This document shows, piece by piece, positions 34,001 to 45,217 of a DNA stretch of 64,000 nucleotides. Each line of letters opens with the position of its first letter. Within the stretch, counting starts at the first letter, position 1. The position numbers and the translations under genes were made by a program. Origin of the DNA: Tenodera sinensis (Eukaryota > Arthropoda > Insecta > Mantodea > Mantidae). Under the pieces are notes generated by a model. It was not told where the DNA came from. It saw only the letters and a program-made list of their open reading frames with translations, and made no database searches. Location of the stretch: assembly GCA_030765045.1 (NCBI GenBank), contig CM060972.1:1981501-2045500 (forward strand). Reading direction: 5' to 3'.

Positions 34001-37000
34001 TTGAGATAAACATTTGTACAAATTATCTTATTGCTTATTTCCTTGTAGGTGCAAGGGGAATATTAGAATACAGTAGGCTTTGTGCGATAGTCAAATGTTT
34101 GAGATTCTGTTGTCTTTGCACACTTGACATATAAAAAAATGAACAGCGATGATCCATTTCACGAAAGTTCTAAGTTTTCCGAAACTCGCACACATAACAA
34201 GGAATATATCCGAAATGGTTCACCCTACAAGAAAATTTATTGAGACATAAATTGTGTATTTTAGCAAGATCTACATTTTTTTGTATAGTATGATTTGGTC
34301 TATCTCTAACGGTTTACCAGTTATGCAAAAGTCGTCCAGAGTAAATACGACTACAGGGGCTATAGCCAGAAAATTCAAGAAGTACATTTCATTTGTCATA
34401 AAAATATCTCAAACATATGACATTTTAATAAAAATCGTTAGTCATTTTCAAGAAAATCAAAATTTTCGAAAAATTTTCCATGTAAAGTGTATAGTTTAGG
34501 GTGGGGCTATTTTGTTCAAAATCTTCGTGTCGCATCCTTGAAAGACATTAAACTTAAATAGCAACTTTGGTTTTTAACCGACTTTTCGTTTTTGAGTTAT
34601 GCTGTCCACAGACTGACACACGGACACACACACGGACCTTCTTCTTCTTCTTCTTCCTCTTTCCCTTCTACCTTTACAGCGTAGGGGTGGCTCCGTAAAT
34701 CCATCTTCTCCAGTCATTCCTATCCCTCATCATTCTCTTCATTTCTTCCATTGTCTTGTTCCTTTTTCTTCCAATCTTTTCCATTCTGTCCTCAAATATT
34801 ATCCGGGGTCTTCCTACTCCTCTCCTTCCTTGTACCCTTACTTCTAGCATCTGTTTAACTTTACTATCCTCTGCCATTCTAAATGCATGTCCCCACCATT
34901 TCAATTGTTTTTGTTCGATTTTCTCCTCCAGTGATCCTTGACCTACTTCTTCTCTGATCCTCTCATTTCTTATCCTATCCCTCCTGGTTTTATTTACAGC
35001 TTTTCTTAAGTATTTCATTTCACTGGATTGTATTTTACTTATTTGCTTATCTTGCAGTGGAATGCTTTCTATTCCATATGTAAGCGTAGGGACCAATACC
35101 GATTGATATAACTGCATTTTTGTTTTTAGTGCTACTTCTTTCTTTCCAAGGATAGTTTTGTTAAATTGGTAATACATCTTATTTGCCTTCCTTTTCCTAT
35201 TTAGTATTTACACACACGGACCTTTTTCTAAAAATGCTTTTTTTGGATTCAGGGGGCCTTAAAACATATATTTCCGGTGAAATCTCAACATCGAATTTTT
35301 GGATGGAATACAATACTTCCCCTACTTACCAGTAGAGAAAGTAAAAATAGTGATAGAAAAATAACTGGACTGATTTTGTCATTTTGTCACAGTATGCTAC
35401 ACTTTACAACATCTTAAAATACAAATAACTGTGACTCAACACTTATAAATCCAAACCAATGATAATGATAATGATAATGATTCACAAACAGTTAATATCT
35501 ACCACTAAAGTAAATTATGAACTTAAACATTTACATTTTTGATGCAGTAACTTTTTATTCCTCTCATATAGTTCATCAATTCTGTAAAATTATACAAGTT
35601 CATTCAGAAATGATAAGGAATTGACAGGATGTTCTAAATAAATGTCCTGTATGTCAATTTCACATTTGTGGTAATGATTAAGAGCTAATTTTGAGAAAAT
35701 AAATAATGAAACATTTTCCATTTAAAGAGTAGCTGTAAGACTTACACATTGTCTCCTCGTATGATGTGCAAACCGAGCACTACTTGTTCAACACCCTGAC
35801 TGGTGCTGTACACACGCTCGTGACTCTCGTCTAGGATCAGGTTGATGGTCTGGTCAAATCCCTTCAGTGTTCCCTACAACATGTGCATCACAAAACTACT
35901 TATTTTACTGTCTGTTTCATTTATATAACCTATCAATGTCAGGGTCTTGACTTTACAAATAACTCCTTTATGTTTACTTTATAATGTAGGATTCTGAACA
36001 TTCACTTTTATTAACACAAATTCACACATCACACATTGTTGGATTTATTCTATGAGGGTCATACTGAAAGTCATGAGTAGGGCTCGGAAGTTCATGCCCT
36101 AAAAAACACTGAAATATGCATGCAAATATGCTCTTAAAAACTTGAAAATATGCCAAGAAATATGCACTATTGAATTAAAACAATGCCCCTTTGCAGTAGA
36201 CAAGGCGAGTTAGTACAAATAATAAAGTTACCTTATTCCTTAGAGGTTGAAATAGAAGTGGTCCCGCTGCTAGTATTAACTGCTATATTGCAGTTCACAA
36301 CCAACACTTTGCACAAATTTTCAACTGTAAAACATCGTCTGTTGTCTCGCAAAACACTTTTGTAACGTGAAAAACTTCTCTCCACGTCACAAGATGTTAT
36401 CGTGGCATATTTAAATGATGTTAACTGCTTCACAAAGAGAGTCAAGTCTCTTGGTGTGACAGATGGTTTTCTTTCGAGGATGTCTCGAATATCGCACATC
36501 TGTTTATAACCAGAATTTTTTGAAATGACATAATTCACATTCTCTTTTACTTTTTATCCTATACCACCAGGAACCGAACTTAGATCACATTGTTTTTTCA
36601 AACACAGTAAGTGATTCATGCGAAGGAGATCCCACAGCTTCCAATGCCTTTATGGCTGTTGGTAAGAAAGAAAAATGGGCAGATATGAAACTAAGATCCT
36701 CTTTTAACCCAGTATTTTGCACAGTTTCTATTGATGAAACATCTTTCGAGTCCAATGAATTAACAACCTCTTCGACTATTTCCATGTGCTCAGAATAATA
36801 TAAAACTGCATCGACCATGTTCCCCATCGAGTTAACACTGGTGCAGGAGGAAGTCGGATATTAGGTGCTGTTGATCTAAACAACTTAACTCTTTTAGGAG
36901 ATTTAACAAAAATTCTCTTTGTACAGGACACAAATCTATCTATCAATGGGAAAGAATCGTGTATTGTCTCAGAAATGCGATGAAGAGCGTGTGTCAAACA

Positions 37001-40000
37001 AGTTATATGAATTATGTTAGAAGTTCAGAGTTTGTCCTGGTTTTACCATATAAGGACCTGCATCAGTAACAAATAAAAGTAACCGGTCGTATTTGATTCA
37101 ACATGGCAATAGTAATATCAAAGAGTCCATCACAAACTGGGTTACAGGTACATTGTCAGTGGCTGACAATTCACACACATGTAGATAGGATGTAGTCTTT
37201 TGTTCATTATTTAAAGCACCCACGATTATATTAGCAATAGAACGGCGCTCAGAATCAGACAACCACACAAACTGATCCGCTAATTCATTTTGTGTATTTG
37301 ACAGTACGTTATTGTAACAATGTCCGACCTAAGTCTTGAGCAGTGCACTTTCTTCAGGCACATGTTGTCGAGTGTACTTGGCAAAAAAGTTTTTAAATGT
37401 CGGATTATTAACTTTGAACAAGGGAATATCAGCAGCTAAAAATGCTTGGCACAAGTCATAGGAAAATTCAGTAACCCTACTTCCTAAACACTCTACTAGC
37501 TGTTTTTGAACAGGTTCTCTGTTTGCGAGTTTTCTGATTAATACCCTATTATCTGTAGATATTAAATCACTTGAAAACTCTTTCTGTAAAGTAATTAATT
37601 TAGCACTCGAAGTTGGTTTTACTTTTGCATTTGAAGAGCTTTTTAACATTTTATACACCTAATTTAATTTGGTGGGAACCAGTTCACAACACTGTTACGT
37701 TTGAAGACCATGCCACAACTATTGGAGGTGAGGCAAGAGTTGCGATAATCGTGCTGCTCAAAACGTTGACCTGCACTTTATCTTTGTTAATATAAACCTC
37801 TCAGATAACGCACTGATTATTCTCTACGCACATACATATAATGAAGGGATGGAAACAGGGGGTTCACTGCATGACAACATGACTCACTCGTGAGTTGCAT
37901 CAACATGTGCAATACTACCAATATGAAAATATTATACACATGGAAAAAATAATAAAAACCAAAAAATCATTAACATATGCAATATAGGGGCTATAATATT
38001 GAAATCTGGGAGTTGCATCATGTGCAATACTACCAATATGAAAATATTATACACATGGAAAAAATAATAAAAACCAAAAAATCATTAATATATGCAATAT
38101 AGGGGCTATAATATTGAAATCTGGGAGTTGCATCATGTGCAATACTACCAATATGAAAATATTATACACATGGAAAAAATAATAAAAACCAAAAAATCAT
38201 TAACATATGCAATATAGGGGCTATAATATTGAAATCCGGGAGTTGCATCATGTGCAATACTACCAATATGAAAAATATTATCCAGATGGTAAAAAATGGT
38301 GTGTGTTGTAGTGTTTAACGCCTGCTTTTACTACTACGGCACCGCAGGCGGTGACACTGATGATACATGAAGATGGAGCACCGGTGGAATGAGATGGCGG
38401 GGGAAACCGGAGCACCCGGAGAAAACCCGCCCTGACGCCGCTTCGTCCACCACGAATACCACATGCGGGTCCCTGGGATCGAACCCGGGCCGCCTAGGTG
38501 GTAGGCGAGCGCACTAACCGCTCGGCCACGGCGCCGCCAGTAAAAAATAATAAAAACCCATAAATATCATTAAAATATGTAATATAGGGGCTATAATATT
38601 GAAATAGTATGCATTTATCAAAATCAAGAAAATATGCAGTTATATGCATTATAAAATCATGTCCAAATAACTGAAAATTCCATAATTTGTGCACATAATG
38701 TAAAAGCATACATTTTTAACCCCTGTAAAAAAACATGCAAATGCATGAACTTCCTAGCCCTAGTCATGAGCAACAGATTGCTAAATTAAAAATCCAACAA
38801 TGTAACAAAAAGAACTTCAGGATTGTAATCTACAGACGTTATACGACATGTTTCCACATTGTAATGTCATTAGCTTCTTTCACATGACCACAAACAATAC
38901 TTCCAATACACTGACATCAATGCTTTGTTTTGACAGCATGCTGTAATTGAATTGCTGAGAAAATCTGGTGCTATGGAGATGTCTGTATGGGTACTAGCAG
39001 TGTTGGGAGATAAGTGAACGAGTATCCAAATGAGCCCCATAATGGCCGCCCGAGCACTGCCTCCTCCACGGATCACAAAAGGAAACAGTTGATGAGATTA
39101 TTAGCGCAGAGAGGCATATCACACCTTGCAGTAGGACATAGTGCAGTGCGTCCCATATTCACTGACCAAAAATCATCCTGCATCAGGATAATGCATGTCC
39201 TCACAATGGAGATCAACATTTGGGTGGCAAGTCCTGACTACCATCTTGTTGGTTCTGTTAAGGAACAGATGCGATGACACTCATGCAGCCAGAATGGAGT
39301 TCTATTATAAAGGTATTTTTCAACTTGCAGTTATGGGGAAAATGTGTGCAAAGAAATGGACACTATGTTGAAAAGTCTGTAGTTTACGATGATGTACTTG
39401 CTTTACTTAAACAATAAAGGTAACATTTCTGAAAAATTGTTGCTCACTACTTTTAGTATGACCCTCGTACTTAAAGGAAAATTCTTATCACCATACTGTC
39501 CACTGGGTCACAAGGTTATTTTAATGGCAAAACTGCTTCTACAGTCTAGTTGCCTATCTTCTAACCTCTCTGTCTTTCAGTTTTTATCCTTTTAAACACT
39601 AAAGCCTGGTTCACAACAAGCAACAACAAACTTGAAGTACATGTATTCAAATGAGCCAATCAATGGGAAGCTTTCCTGGGCCCCGGGAATGGGAAACAAG
39701 ACTTGGACAAGTTTTGACTTTCTGTTCCTGTTACAGGGCATGGCATGTTAGACTCATATTGTGACTTTTCACCGTAGAAATTATTCAAGATGGTCATGCC
39801 AAGAAAACAACTGCTAGAGCTCTCTGTAGTCACAAGCTACAAAAATATCATTGGCACTTAGAAACAAATTAACTCCCAATGTGCAATATCCTCTTCATTT
39901 TCTGGTATGTTGTTGTTATCATTCCTGGGCTGTTGTGCACCAAAATATTGAGTACTGCCTGCCTTCCTTGCTGTTGCAAGGTCCCCCCCTGTTTGGGGAT

Positions 40001-43000
40001 GTGAACTGCCTTAAACATTCAAACTTAACATGTTTTCTGCTGATTTGAGATGCATGGATGCTTCCAATTGCTCTCAGAAACCTTTAGAAATACACAGGAA
40101 TACTTGTACACCTCTCATGTACTTCCACAGGGACTATAGTAACGTTTACAATCAGCATTACTTCACTTACCACAAAATTTCTTCCATCTGAAGTAATAAT
40201 TGAAACAGTATCTGAAAATGGATTAAGGACTGCATATTTGGTCTCTTCTTCTGCAAAACAAACTTTAGCTCAGTAACTTTCTTAGGATTTAAGATTCAAA
40301 TAATAATTAATACAATCAATGTTTTACTCCAGTTGATTTATTTGTTGTTGTTTATATTTACTTATTTTTATATCTAAGAATCAGCATTTTTAAGCTCTAC
40401 ATGTCTTAATGTAATAACAGTCACTACAGTTTACTTATCTAGAAGAAAATAAAAAATCTGATGTGTTGCACTCACATGACTCTCTATTCTTGTACCAACC
40501 GTTCTTACAAACTCTTATTCCTGTATCTTCTTCGTGTTAGTTGAGATAAACATTTGTACAAATTATCTTATTGTTTATTTCCTTGTAGGTACAAGGGCAA
40601 TATTAGAATACAGTAGGCTCTGAGCGATAGTCAAATCGTTTAAAGCTTTCAAATTCCACGGTTAACTATCATAAAATGAAAAATGATGTTCCATTTGACA
40701 GGAGTATTAGTTCTCCAAAACTCACACAAATAACAAGGAATATCTCCGAAATGGTTCACTCTACAAAAAAATTTATTTTGACATATACTGCATATTTTAG
40801 CAAAATCTACATTTTTTGTACAGTGAGATTTGGTCCATCTCTTACGATTTACCAGTTATTCAAAAGTCATCCAGAGTAAACAGGACTACATGGGCTATAG
40901 CTGGAAAATTCAAAATATACATTTCATTTGTCATACAAATATCTCAAATATTTTAACATTATTTAACATTTTAACCCAAACTATTAGAGCCATTTTGAAG
41001 AAAACCAAATTTTCAAAAAATGTTCCATGCAAAGGATAGTTTAGCTTGAAGCTTTTTCTTCAAAATGTTCATGTCGCATCCTTGAAAGGCATTAAACTTA
41101 AATACCAACATCACTTTTTAACAAACTTTTCATTTTTGAGTTCAGCTGTCCACAGTCTGACATACATATGTGTTGAATTTTGTGTGAGTATTCTCCGAAG
41201 TTCTCTTTATTCTGGATGAGACTTTTGTAGAACTGATAAATTGAAAGATGTGCACAAAATACTACCAAATAAATACAGATCTTAAAATATACAATTGCCA
41301 CATTTTTTGTGTGAGCCTATCCATTTGTAACATATTCCTTAATACTGGTGTGAATTTTTCAATACGTATTACTTTTCTCAAATGGGAAGTTGTTATTTAC
41401 TTCCCCTGCCCTTCTGGCCATGCAAAGAGAATGGAATGTCAAAAACATCATACAGCCTTTGGCTTTGAAATGTTCTATCACTTTTGCCTTCTGTTTTCTT
41501 CTTAATGTATAATGAATGTTTATCTCTATTAACATGAAGTAAAAGTGCCCATACTGTCCAAGCTCTTGCCATGCACACCACCTTCGCATATTTGTAACAT
41601 TATAATTCACTTTCCTGTCAGGAGATATTCCTTCCTACCTGGCAACACAACTTTCCGGAGTGATAGAAAAGATGTTGGGTAAAAACAAGAAATAATTACC
41701 CCAAGAGAATACCAGACTATCTCCAGATTTTAGGCAACATCAAAATGTCATACAGGCAAGTTGCCATGGTAGCTCAGTGGTTAGAGCAGCTGAAGTTTAA
41801 GATCCATGGTTCAAATCCTGGCTATGGTGCTCATTCCAGCTCTTAAACATTGCCCACACATGGCATTAAGTTGGTTGACATAAAATAATAATTCCATCTA
41901 AAGGTTATTTAAACCTGGGACATAAAATTCTATCCATTCAAGCAGACGAGAACAGCCAAATGCACAGTACAAGGAGTGGGGTGAGAAAGGGCGGAGCCTT
42001 AAAGCGGCAACAAAACAGTACAGAAACACACAAAATTGCATGAGAACCGGGATGACAAACATGCTTGGTAGACTTAGGTAATGTATGCATTCTTTGCTCT
42101 ATTTTTATCTGTGCCATCAGTCACACGCAGTGATCCCCACGTTCACAAGGTACTGGACAAACTGACGCCAGTTACCTGTCACCTGTCTGCAGCAGTCAAT
42201 TCATGCCACTGCGCCATCAGTCACACGGAGTGATGCTCACGTTCACAAGGTACTGGACAAACTGATGCCAGTTACCTGTCACCTGTCTGCAGCAGTCAAT
42301 TCATGCCACTGCGCCATCAGTCACACAGAGTGATGCTCACGTTCACAAGGTACTGGACAAACTGATGCCAGTTACCTGTCACCTGTCTGCAGCAGTCAAT
42401 TCATGCCACTGCGCCATCAGTCACACAGAGTGATGCTCACGTTCACAAGGTACTGGACAAACTGATGCCAGTTACCTGTCACCTGTCTGCAGCAGTCAAT
42501 TCATGCCACTGCGCCATCAGTCACAGAGTGATGCTCACCTTCACAAGGTACTGGACAAACTGACGCCAGTTACCTGTCACCTGTCTGCAGCAGTCAATTC
42601 ATGCCACTGCGCCATCAGTCACAGAGTGATGCTCACCTTCACAAGGTACTGGACAAACTGACGCCAGTTACCTGTCACCTGTCTGCAGCAGTCAATTCAT
42701 GCCACTGCGCCATCAGTCACAGAGTGATGCTCACGTTCACAAGGTACTGCACAAACTGACGCCAGTTACCTGTCACCTGTCTGCAGCAGTCAATTCATGC
42801 CACTGCGCCATCAGTCACAGAGTGATGCTCACGTTCACAAGGTACTGGACAAACTGACGCCAGTTACCTGTCACCTGTCTGCAGCAGTCAATTCATGCCA
42901 CTGCGCCATCAGTCACAGAGTGATGCTCACCTTCACAAGGTACTGGACAAACACACCAGTTACCTGTCACCTGACTGCAGCAGTCAATTCATGCCACTGC

Positions 43001-45217
43001 GCCATCAGTCACATGGAGTGATGCTCACGTTCACAAGGTACTGGACAAACTGACGCCAGTTACCTGTCACCTGCCTGCAGCAGTCAATTCATGCCACTGC
43101 GCCATCAGTCACACGCAGTGATCCTCACGTTCACAATGTACTGGACAAACTGACGCCAGTTACCTGACTGCAGCAGTCAATTCATGCCACTGTGCCATCA
43201 GTCACACGCAGTGATCCTCACGTTCACAAGGTACTGGACAAACTGACGCCAGTTACCTGTCTGCAGCAGCCAATTCATGCCACTGCACCATCAGTCACAC
43301 AGAGTGATGCTCACCTTCACAAGGTACTGGACAAACTGACGCCAGTTACCTGTCACCTGACTGCAGCAGTCAATTCATGCCACTGCACCATCAGTCACAC
43401 GGAGTGATGCTCACCTTCACAAGGTACTGGACAAACTGACGCCAGTTACCTGTCACCTGACTGCAGCAGTCAATTCATGCCACTGCGCCATCAGTCACAC
43501 AGAGTGATGCTCACCTTCACAAGGTACTGGACAAACTGACGCCAGTTACCTGACTGCAGCAGTCAATTCATGCCACTGCGCCATCAGTCACACAGAGTGA
43601 TGCTCACGTTCACAAGGTACTGGACAAACTGACGCCAGTTACCTGTCACCTGACTGCAGCAGTCAATTCATGCCACTGCACCATCAGTCACACGGAGTGA
43701 TGCTCACGTTCACAAGGTACTGGACAAATTGACGCCAGTTACCTGTATGCAGCAGTCAATTCATGCCACTGTGCCATCAGTCACACGGAGTGATGCTCAC
43801 CTTCACAAGGTACTGGACAAACTGACGTGTTACCTGTATGCAGCAGTCAATTCATGCCACTGCGCCATCAGTCACACGGAGTGACGCTCACATTCACATG
43901 TTTACACTGCTCTTGTCTATTTGTCTGGATAGTACTTACAGTTGTAAGTCATCCTTGGAGTACTTACCTCAGATGTCAGATTCCCTAGTGGTCTACCGGA
44001 AAAATACGAATCAGTTGGGGAATTTAATATCATATACATGGTACATGGTATACAGTAGCCATCAGGTACGATGGTGGTAAGCGACAGATAAGGCACATGT
44101 AGGGGAAAGAGGGGAAATACTACATTACAACTGTTTCCCATCTTTCTCAGCAAATATTTGTACACATTGTACACCATTTGTCTTACTTGACTGTGAATAA
44201 CACAGTTTTTTATGCTTATGCCATCTTTGGAACTGTTAATGAACTTACTATCGTACAACAGAGTATACTTATTGCTCGGAATTACTTAATTTCACTATAA
44301 AACTGTACAAATACTCTCACATGCACGCTCGGAAACAGATTACGTCTTGTAAAAACAGCAAACATAGAATCCCAGCTATGGTATTGAATTTTTCAGTCTT
44401 GATTCTACTTCTCAGACATCAAAACAGTTTGCTGAAGAAGCTCTACAAAGACAGAAAGTACAGATTCTGCTCAAAATGAAACCAGCTTACAGATCCAAGC
44501 AAACTCTATACATTATTCTGAAAAAAGGAATAAGAACAGTATGTGGGCCATGTAGATATTCTTCTACTAATATTATTTTTCTTCAGTTTCCTGCCTAATG
44601 TTAAGCGGCCTTGCACTCTTTAGCAGCAACATTACTGAAATACAGAGTAAAGCATGTCAAATCATGACATACCAGTTATCCTGCAGAATAGCAGCCTAGA
44701 TATGCATTCTTAATATAATAATAAACCTTGATTCTACAACGTGCATATCAACAGAGAAAACCTCCAAGTATGTGAGGACAATATGATTAAGGGAGCCTAT
44801 ACTCCAGATCAAAAACAAGGTCATTCTTATAGTAACAACCGTCCATGTAGCCAAGCTGGAAGCGTAATATACCTGGTTATACATGAAATTATACACAAAA
44901 TATTCGATTGTTACACCTGTATGTATTAGGCTTCCATTACAAATTTAAATATTGCGATCCATAAAAAATAAGCTTAAATTTCAATGATAGAATATTTGTG
45001 TTTTGGAAACAGAAAGATAAGTGCTTTTCGTGAAGTACATATATAAAGATGGGTGGGCTTAATCAGTCCCGTGTTCTAGACGTATCGTTTCACAATAACA
45101 CTGAAACTCCTTAGAAATGAAATGAAATCACAAAAATTAAAACTTTCAATCATTTAAATGTCTTGAAATTAGCACAAAAAGGATACGATTCACATAGCTC
45201 TCCAGTCCAGACGCCAT
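30973..45217 (-). CDS. LSM8: U6 snRNA-associated Sm-like protein LSm8, complete
   Basis: Four coding exons (31, 41, 128 and 91 bp) at 45217-45187, 40211-40171, 35873-35746 and 31063-30973 join to 291 bp, giving 96 residues, the same as the usual animal length. LSm8 replaces LSm1 in the nuclear Lsm2-8 ring, which binds the 3' oligo-U of U6 snRNA and supports pre-mRNA splicing. The protein starts MASGLESYVN, has the Sm1 motif (ITSDGRNFVGTLKGFDQTIN at about 17-36), the Sm2 motif with IRGDN (about 62-66), and ends IRAEPLNAVVH. All three junctions restore codons: AAT C|AT, GTG|GGA and GT|G. Introns of 4975, 4297 and 4682 bp are packed with repeats. No frameshift or missing key residue is seen, so this is likely the functional gene. 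Confidence 0.96.
31064..32570. other. LSM8 intron 3, unassigned part
   Basis: No recognised element or exon. The minus-strand ORF at 31931-32140 has no domain. Confidence 0.4.
32571..32885. mobile_element. Tigger/pogo-like MITE, 315 bp
   Basis: The ends are inverted repeats, CAGTAGAACCCC at the left against CAGTAAAACCCC (reverse complement of the right end). TA dinucleotides flank both sides (32569-32570, 32886-32887). No coding capacity. The end sequence is the kind seen in pogo/Tigger elements. Confidence 0.75.
32886..33909. other. LSM8 intron 3, unassigned part
   Basis: Contains GACGCGTTTCGAAGGTTAAC near 33217, a motif I associate with repeat DNA but cannot assign. Nothing else is recognised. 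Confidence 0.35.
33910..35347 (+). repeat. Family A repeat, copy A7, split by a LINE fragment
   Basis: The best-preserved copy, close to A2. It runs from TGATGTGCTGCAC to CAGTAGAGAAAGTAAAA. A 571-bp LINE piece interrupts it within the internal CA/CGGACC region. Confidence 0.8.
34639..35209 (-). mobile_element. 5'-truncated LINE, ORF2 C-terminal end (RTE-like)
   Basis: A minus-strand ORF of 167 codons (35177-34674) contains LYQSVLVPTLTYGIES, EMKYLRKAVNKTRRDRIRNE and QLKWWGHAFRMAED. These are the C-terminal hallmarks of RTE-like reverse-transcriptase ORFs, after the catalytic domain. The tail is a (GAA)n run. A perfect 13-bp duplication ACACACACGGACC flanks it (34626-34638 and 35210-35222). 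The intact frame and perfect duplication indicate a recent insertion. Confidence 0.85.
35348..35745. other. LSM8 intron 3 start, unassigned
   Basis: Short GATAAT repeats at 35459-35482; otherwise nothing recognised. Confidence 0.4.
35746..35873 (-). CDS. LSM8: LSM8 coding exon 3
   Basis: Carries most of the Sm fold, GTLKGFDQTINLILDESHER to LHIIRGDNV. The acceptor is ATGTTGTAG and the donor GTAAGTC. Confidence 0.96.
37891..38610 (+). repeat. ~116-bp tandem repeat within the hAT, about 5 units
   Basis: The unit includes AGTTGCATCATGTGCAATAC and GGGGCTATAATATTGAAAT. Spacings are 118, 114 and 116 bp, and the last unit is split by the SINE at 38298. It is probably subterminal repeat DNA of the transposon. 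Confidence 0.85.
38298..38539 (-). repeat. S1-family tRNA-derived SINE, intact (242 bp)
   Basis: On the minus strand: head GGCGGCGCCGTGGCCGAGCG, B-box GGGTTCGATCCC, then a body ending GCGTTAAACACTACAACACA. It is flanked by the 9-bp duplication GTAAAAAAT (38289-38297, 38540-38548). It is nearly identical to the copy at 47005. Confidence 0.9.
39470..40170. other. LSM8 intron 2, unassigned part
   Basis: No element or exon recognised between the mariner and exon 2. Confidence 0.4.
40171..40211 (-). CDS. LSM8: LSM8 coding exon 2
   Basis: A 41-bp exon encoding (H)TVSIITSDGRNFV. The acceptor is CCATTTTCAG at 40212-40221 and the donor GTAAGTG. An alternative acceptor lies upstream at TTTTGCAG, but it would add residues not expected in LSm8. 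Confidence 0.93.
40452..41165 (+). repeat. Family A repeat, copy A8 (3'-truncated)
   Basis: The family start (TGATGTGTTGCACTCACATG) is present and order is kept up to the GTCCACAGTCTGACA block, where it abuts an inverted copy. Confidence 0.75.
41166..41640 (-). repeat. Family A repeat, copy A9 (inverted against A8)
   Basis: Shares with A6 the TTTTGTGTGAGTATTCTCCG-type block, and with A1 the GCAAAGAGAATGGAAT block. Diverged, with fuzzy limits. Confidence 0.5.
41762..41915 (+). repeat. tRNA-derived SINE
   Basis: The A-box CATGGTAGCTCAGTGGTTAG and B-box ATGGTTCAAATCCTGG are followed by CTATGGTGCTCATTCC and a non-tRNA body. The 72-bp head is close to a tRNA in shape but continues into the SINE body, so it is not called as a tRNA gene. 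Confidence 0.65.
42118..43890 (+). repeat. ~99-bp minisatellite in LSM8 intron 1, about 18 units
   Basis: The unit is CAGTCACACRGAGTGATGCT, then CACGTTCACAAGGTACTGGA, CAAACTGACGCCAGTTACCT and GTCACCTGTCTGCAGCAGTC, then AATTCATGCCACTGCGCCAT. Lengths fall to about 90 bp where GTCACCT is lost. No coding role. Confidence 0.96.
43891..45186. other. LSM8 intron 1, 5' part, unassigned
   Basis: No recognised exon or element. Near 44355-44405 (GAATCCCAGCTATGGTATTG, then AATTTTTCAGTC) it resembles 9350-9395, so a decayed SINE-like repeat is possible. Confidence 0.35.
45187..45217 (-). CDS. LSM8: LSM8 coding exon 1
   Basis: Ten codons plus one base: MASGLESYVN, then C|AT giving His with exon 2. The donor is GTATCC, which is weaker than the other two. 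The start context is CCTAATGGCG. Confidence 0.93.

Larger units (their letters stand above)
36078..38762 (-). mobile_element. hAT DNA transposon (degenerate transposase)
   Basis: About 2.69 kb, with TIRs TAGGGCTCGGAAGTTCATGC and its near-identical inverse, and the 8-bp duplication GTCATGAG (36070-36077, 38763-38770). The minus-strand transposase is broken into ORFs at 37658-37329, 36997-36776, 36827-36585 and 36538-36233. Recognisable parts are DNPTFKNF-type N-terminal sequence, THALHRISETI, LTRWGTWSMQF, and the C-terminal dimerisation block SCDVERSFSRYKSVLRDNRR. Stops and frameshifts make it inactive. A tandem array and a SINE occupy its 5' end. Confidence 0.88.
36053..39467 (+). mobile_element. 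Mariner relic split by a hAT element
   Basis: Terminal inverted repeats GAGGGTCATACT..AAGT are at both ends, flanked by TA (36051-36052 and 39468-39469). Without the hAT about 720 bp remain. Plus-strand pieces include GRPSTASS, a short HQDNA-like stretch, DYHLVGSVKEQMR and KCVQRNGHYVEK, which match the C-terminal half of a mariner transposase ending after the last catalytic aspartate region. Internally deleted and inactive. It lies in LSM8 intron 2. Confidence 0.8.

Noticed and set aside
38460..38539. tRNA gene (minus strand, GTGGCCGAGCGG...GGTTCGATCCC)
   Set aside because: The same 240-bp unit recurs at 47005 and 23131 with a non-tRNA body, so it is a SINE head.
41762..41835. tRNA gene
   Set aside because: It has A- and B-boxes, but the arms do not close into a convincing cloverleaf and the sequence continues into a SINE body.
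42118..43890. CRISPR-like array
   Set aside because: The units are contiguous, with no unique spacers, and lie in an intron of a eukaryotic gene.
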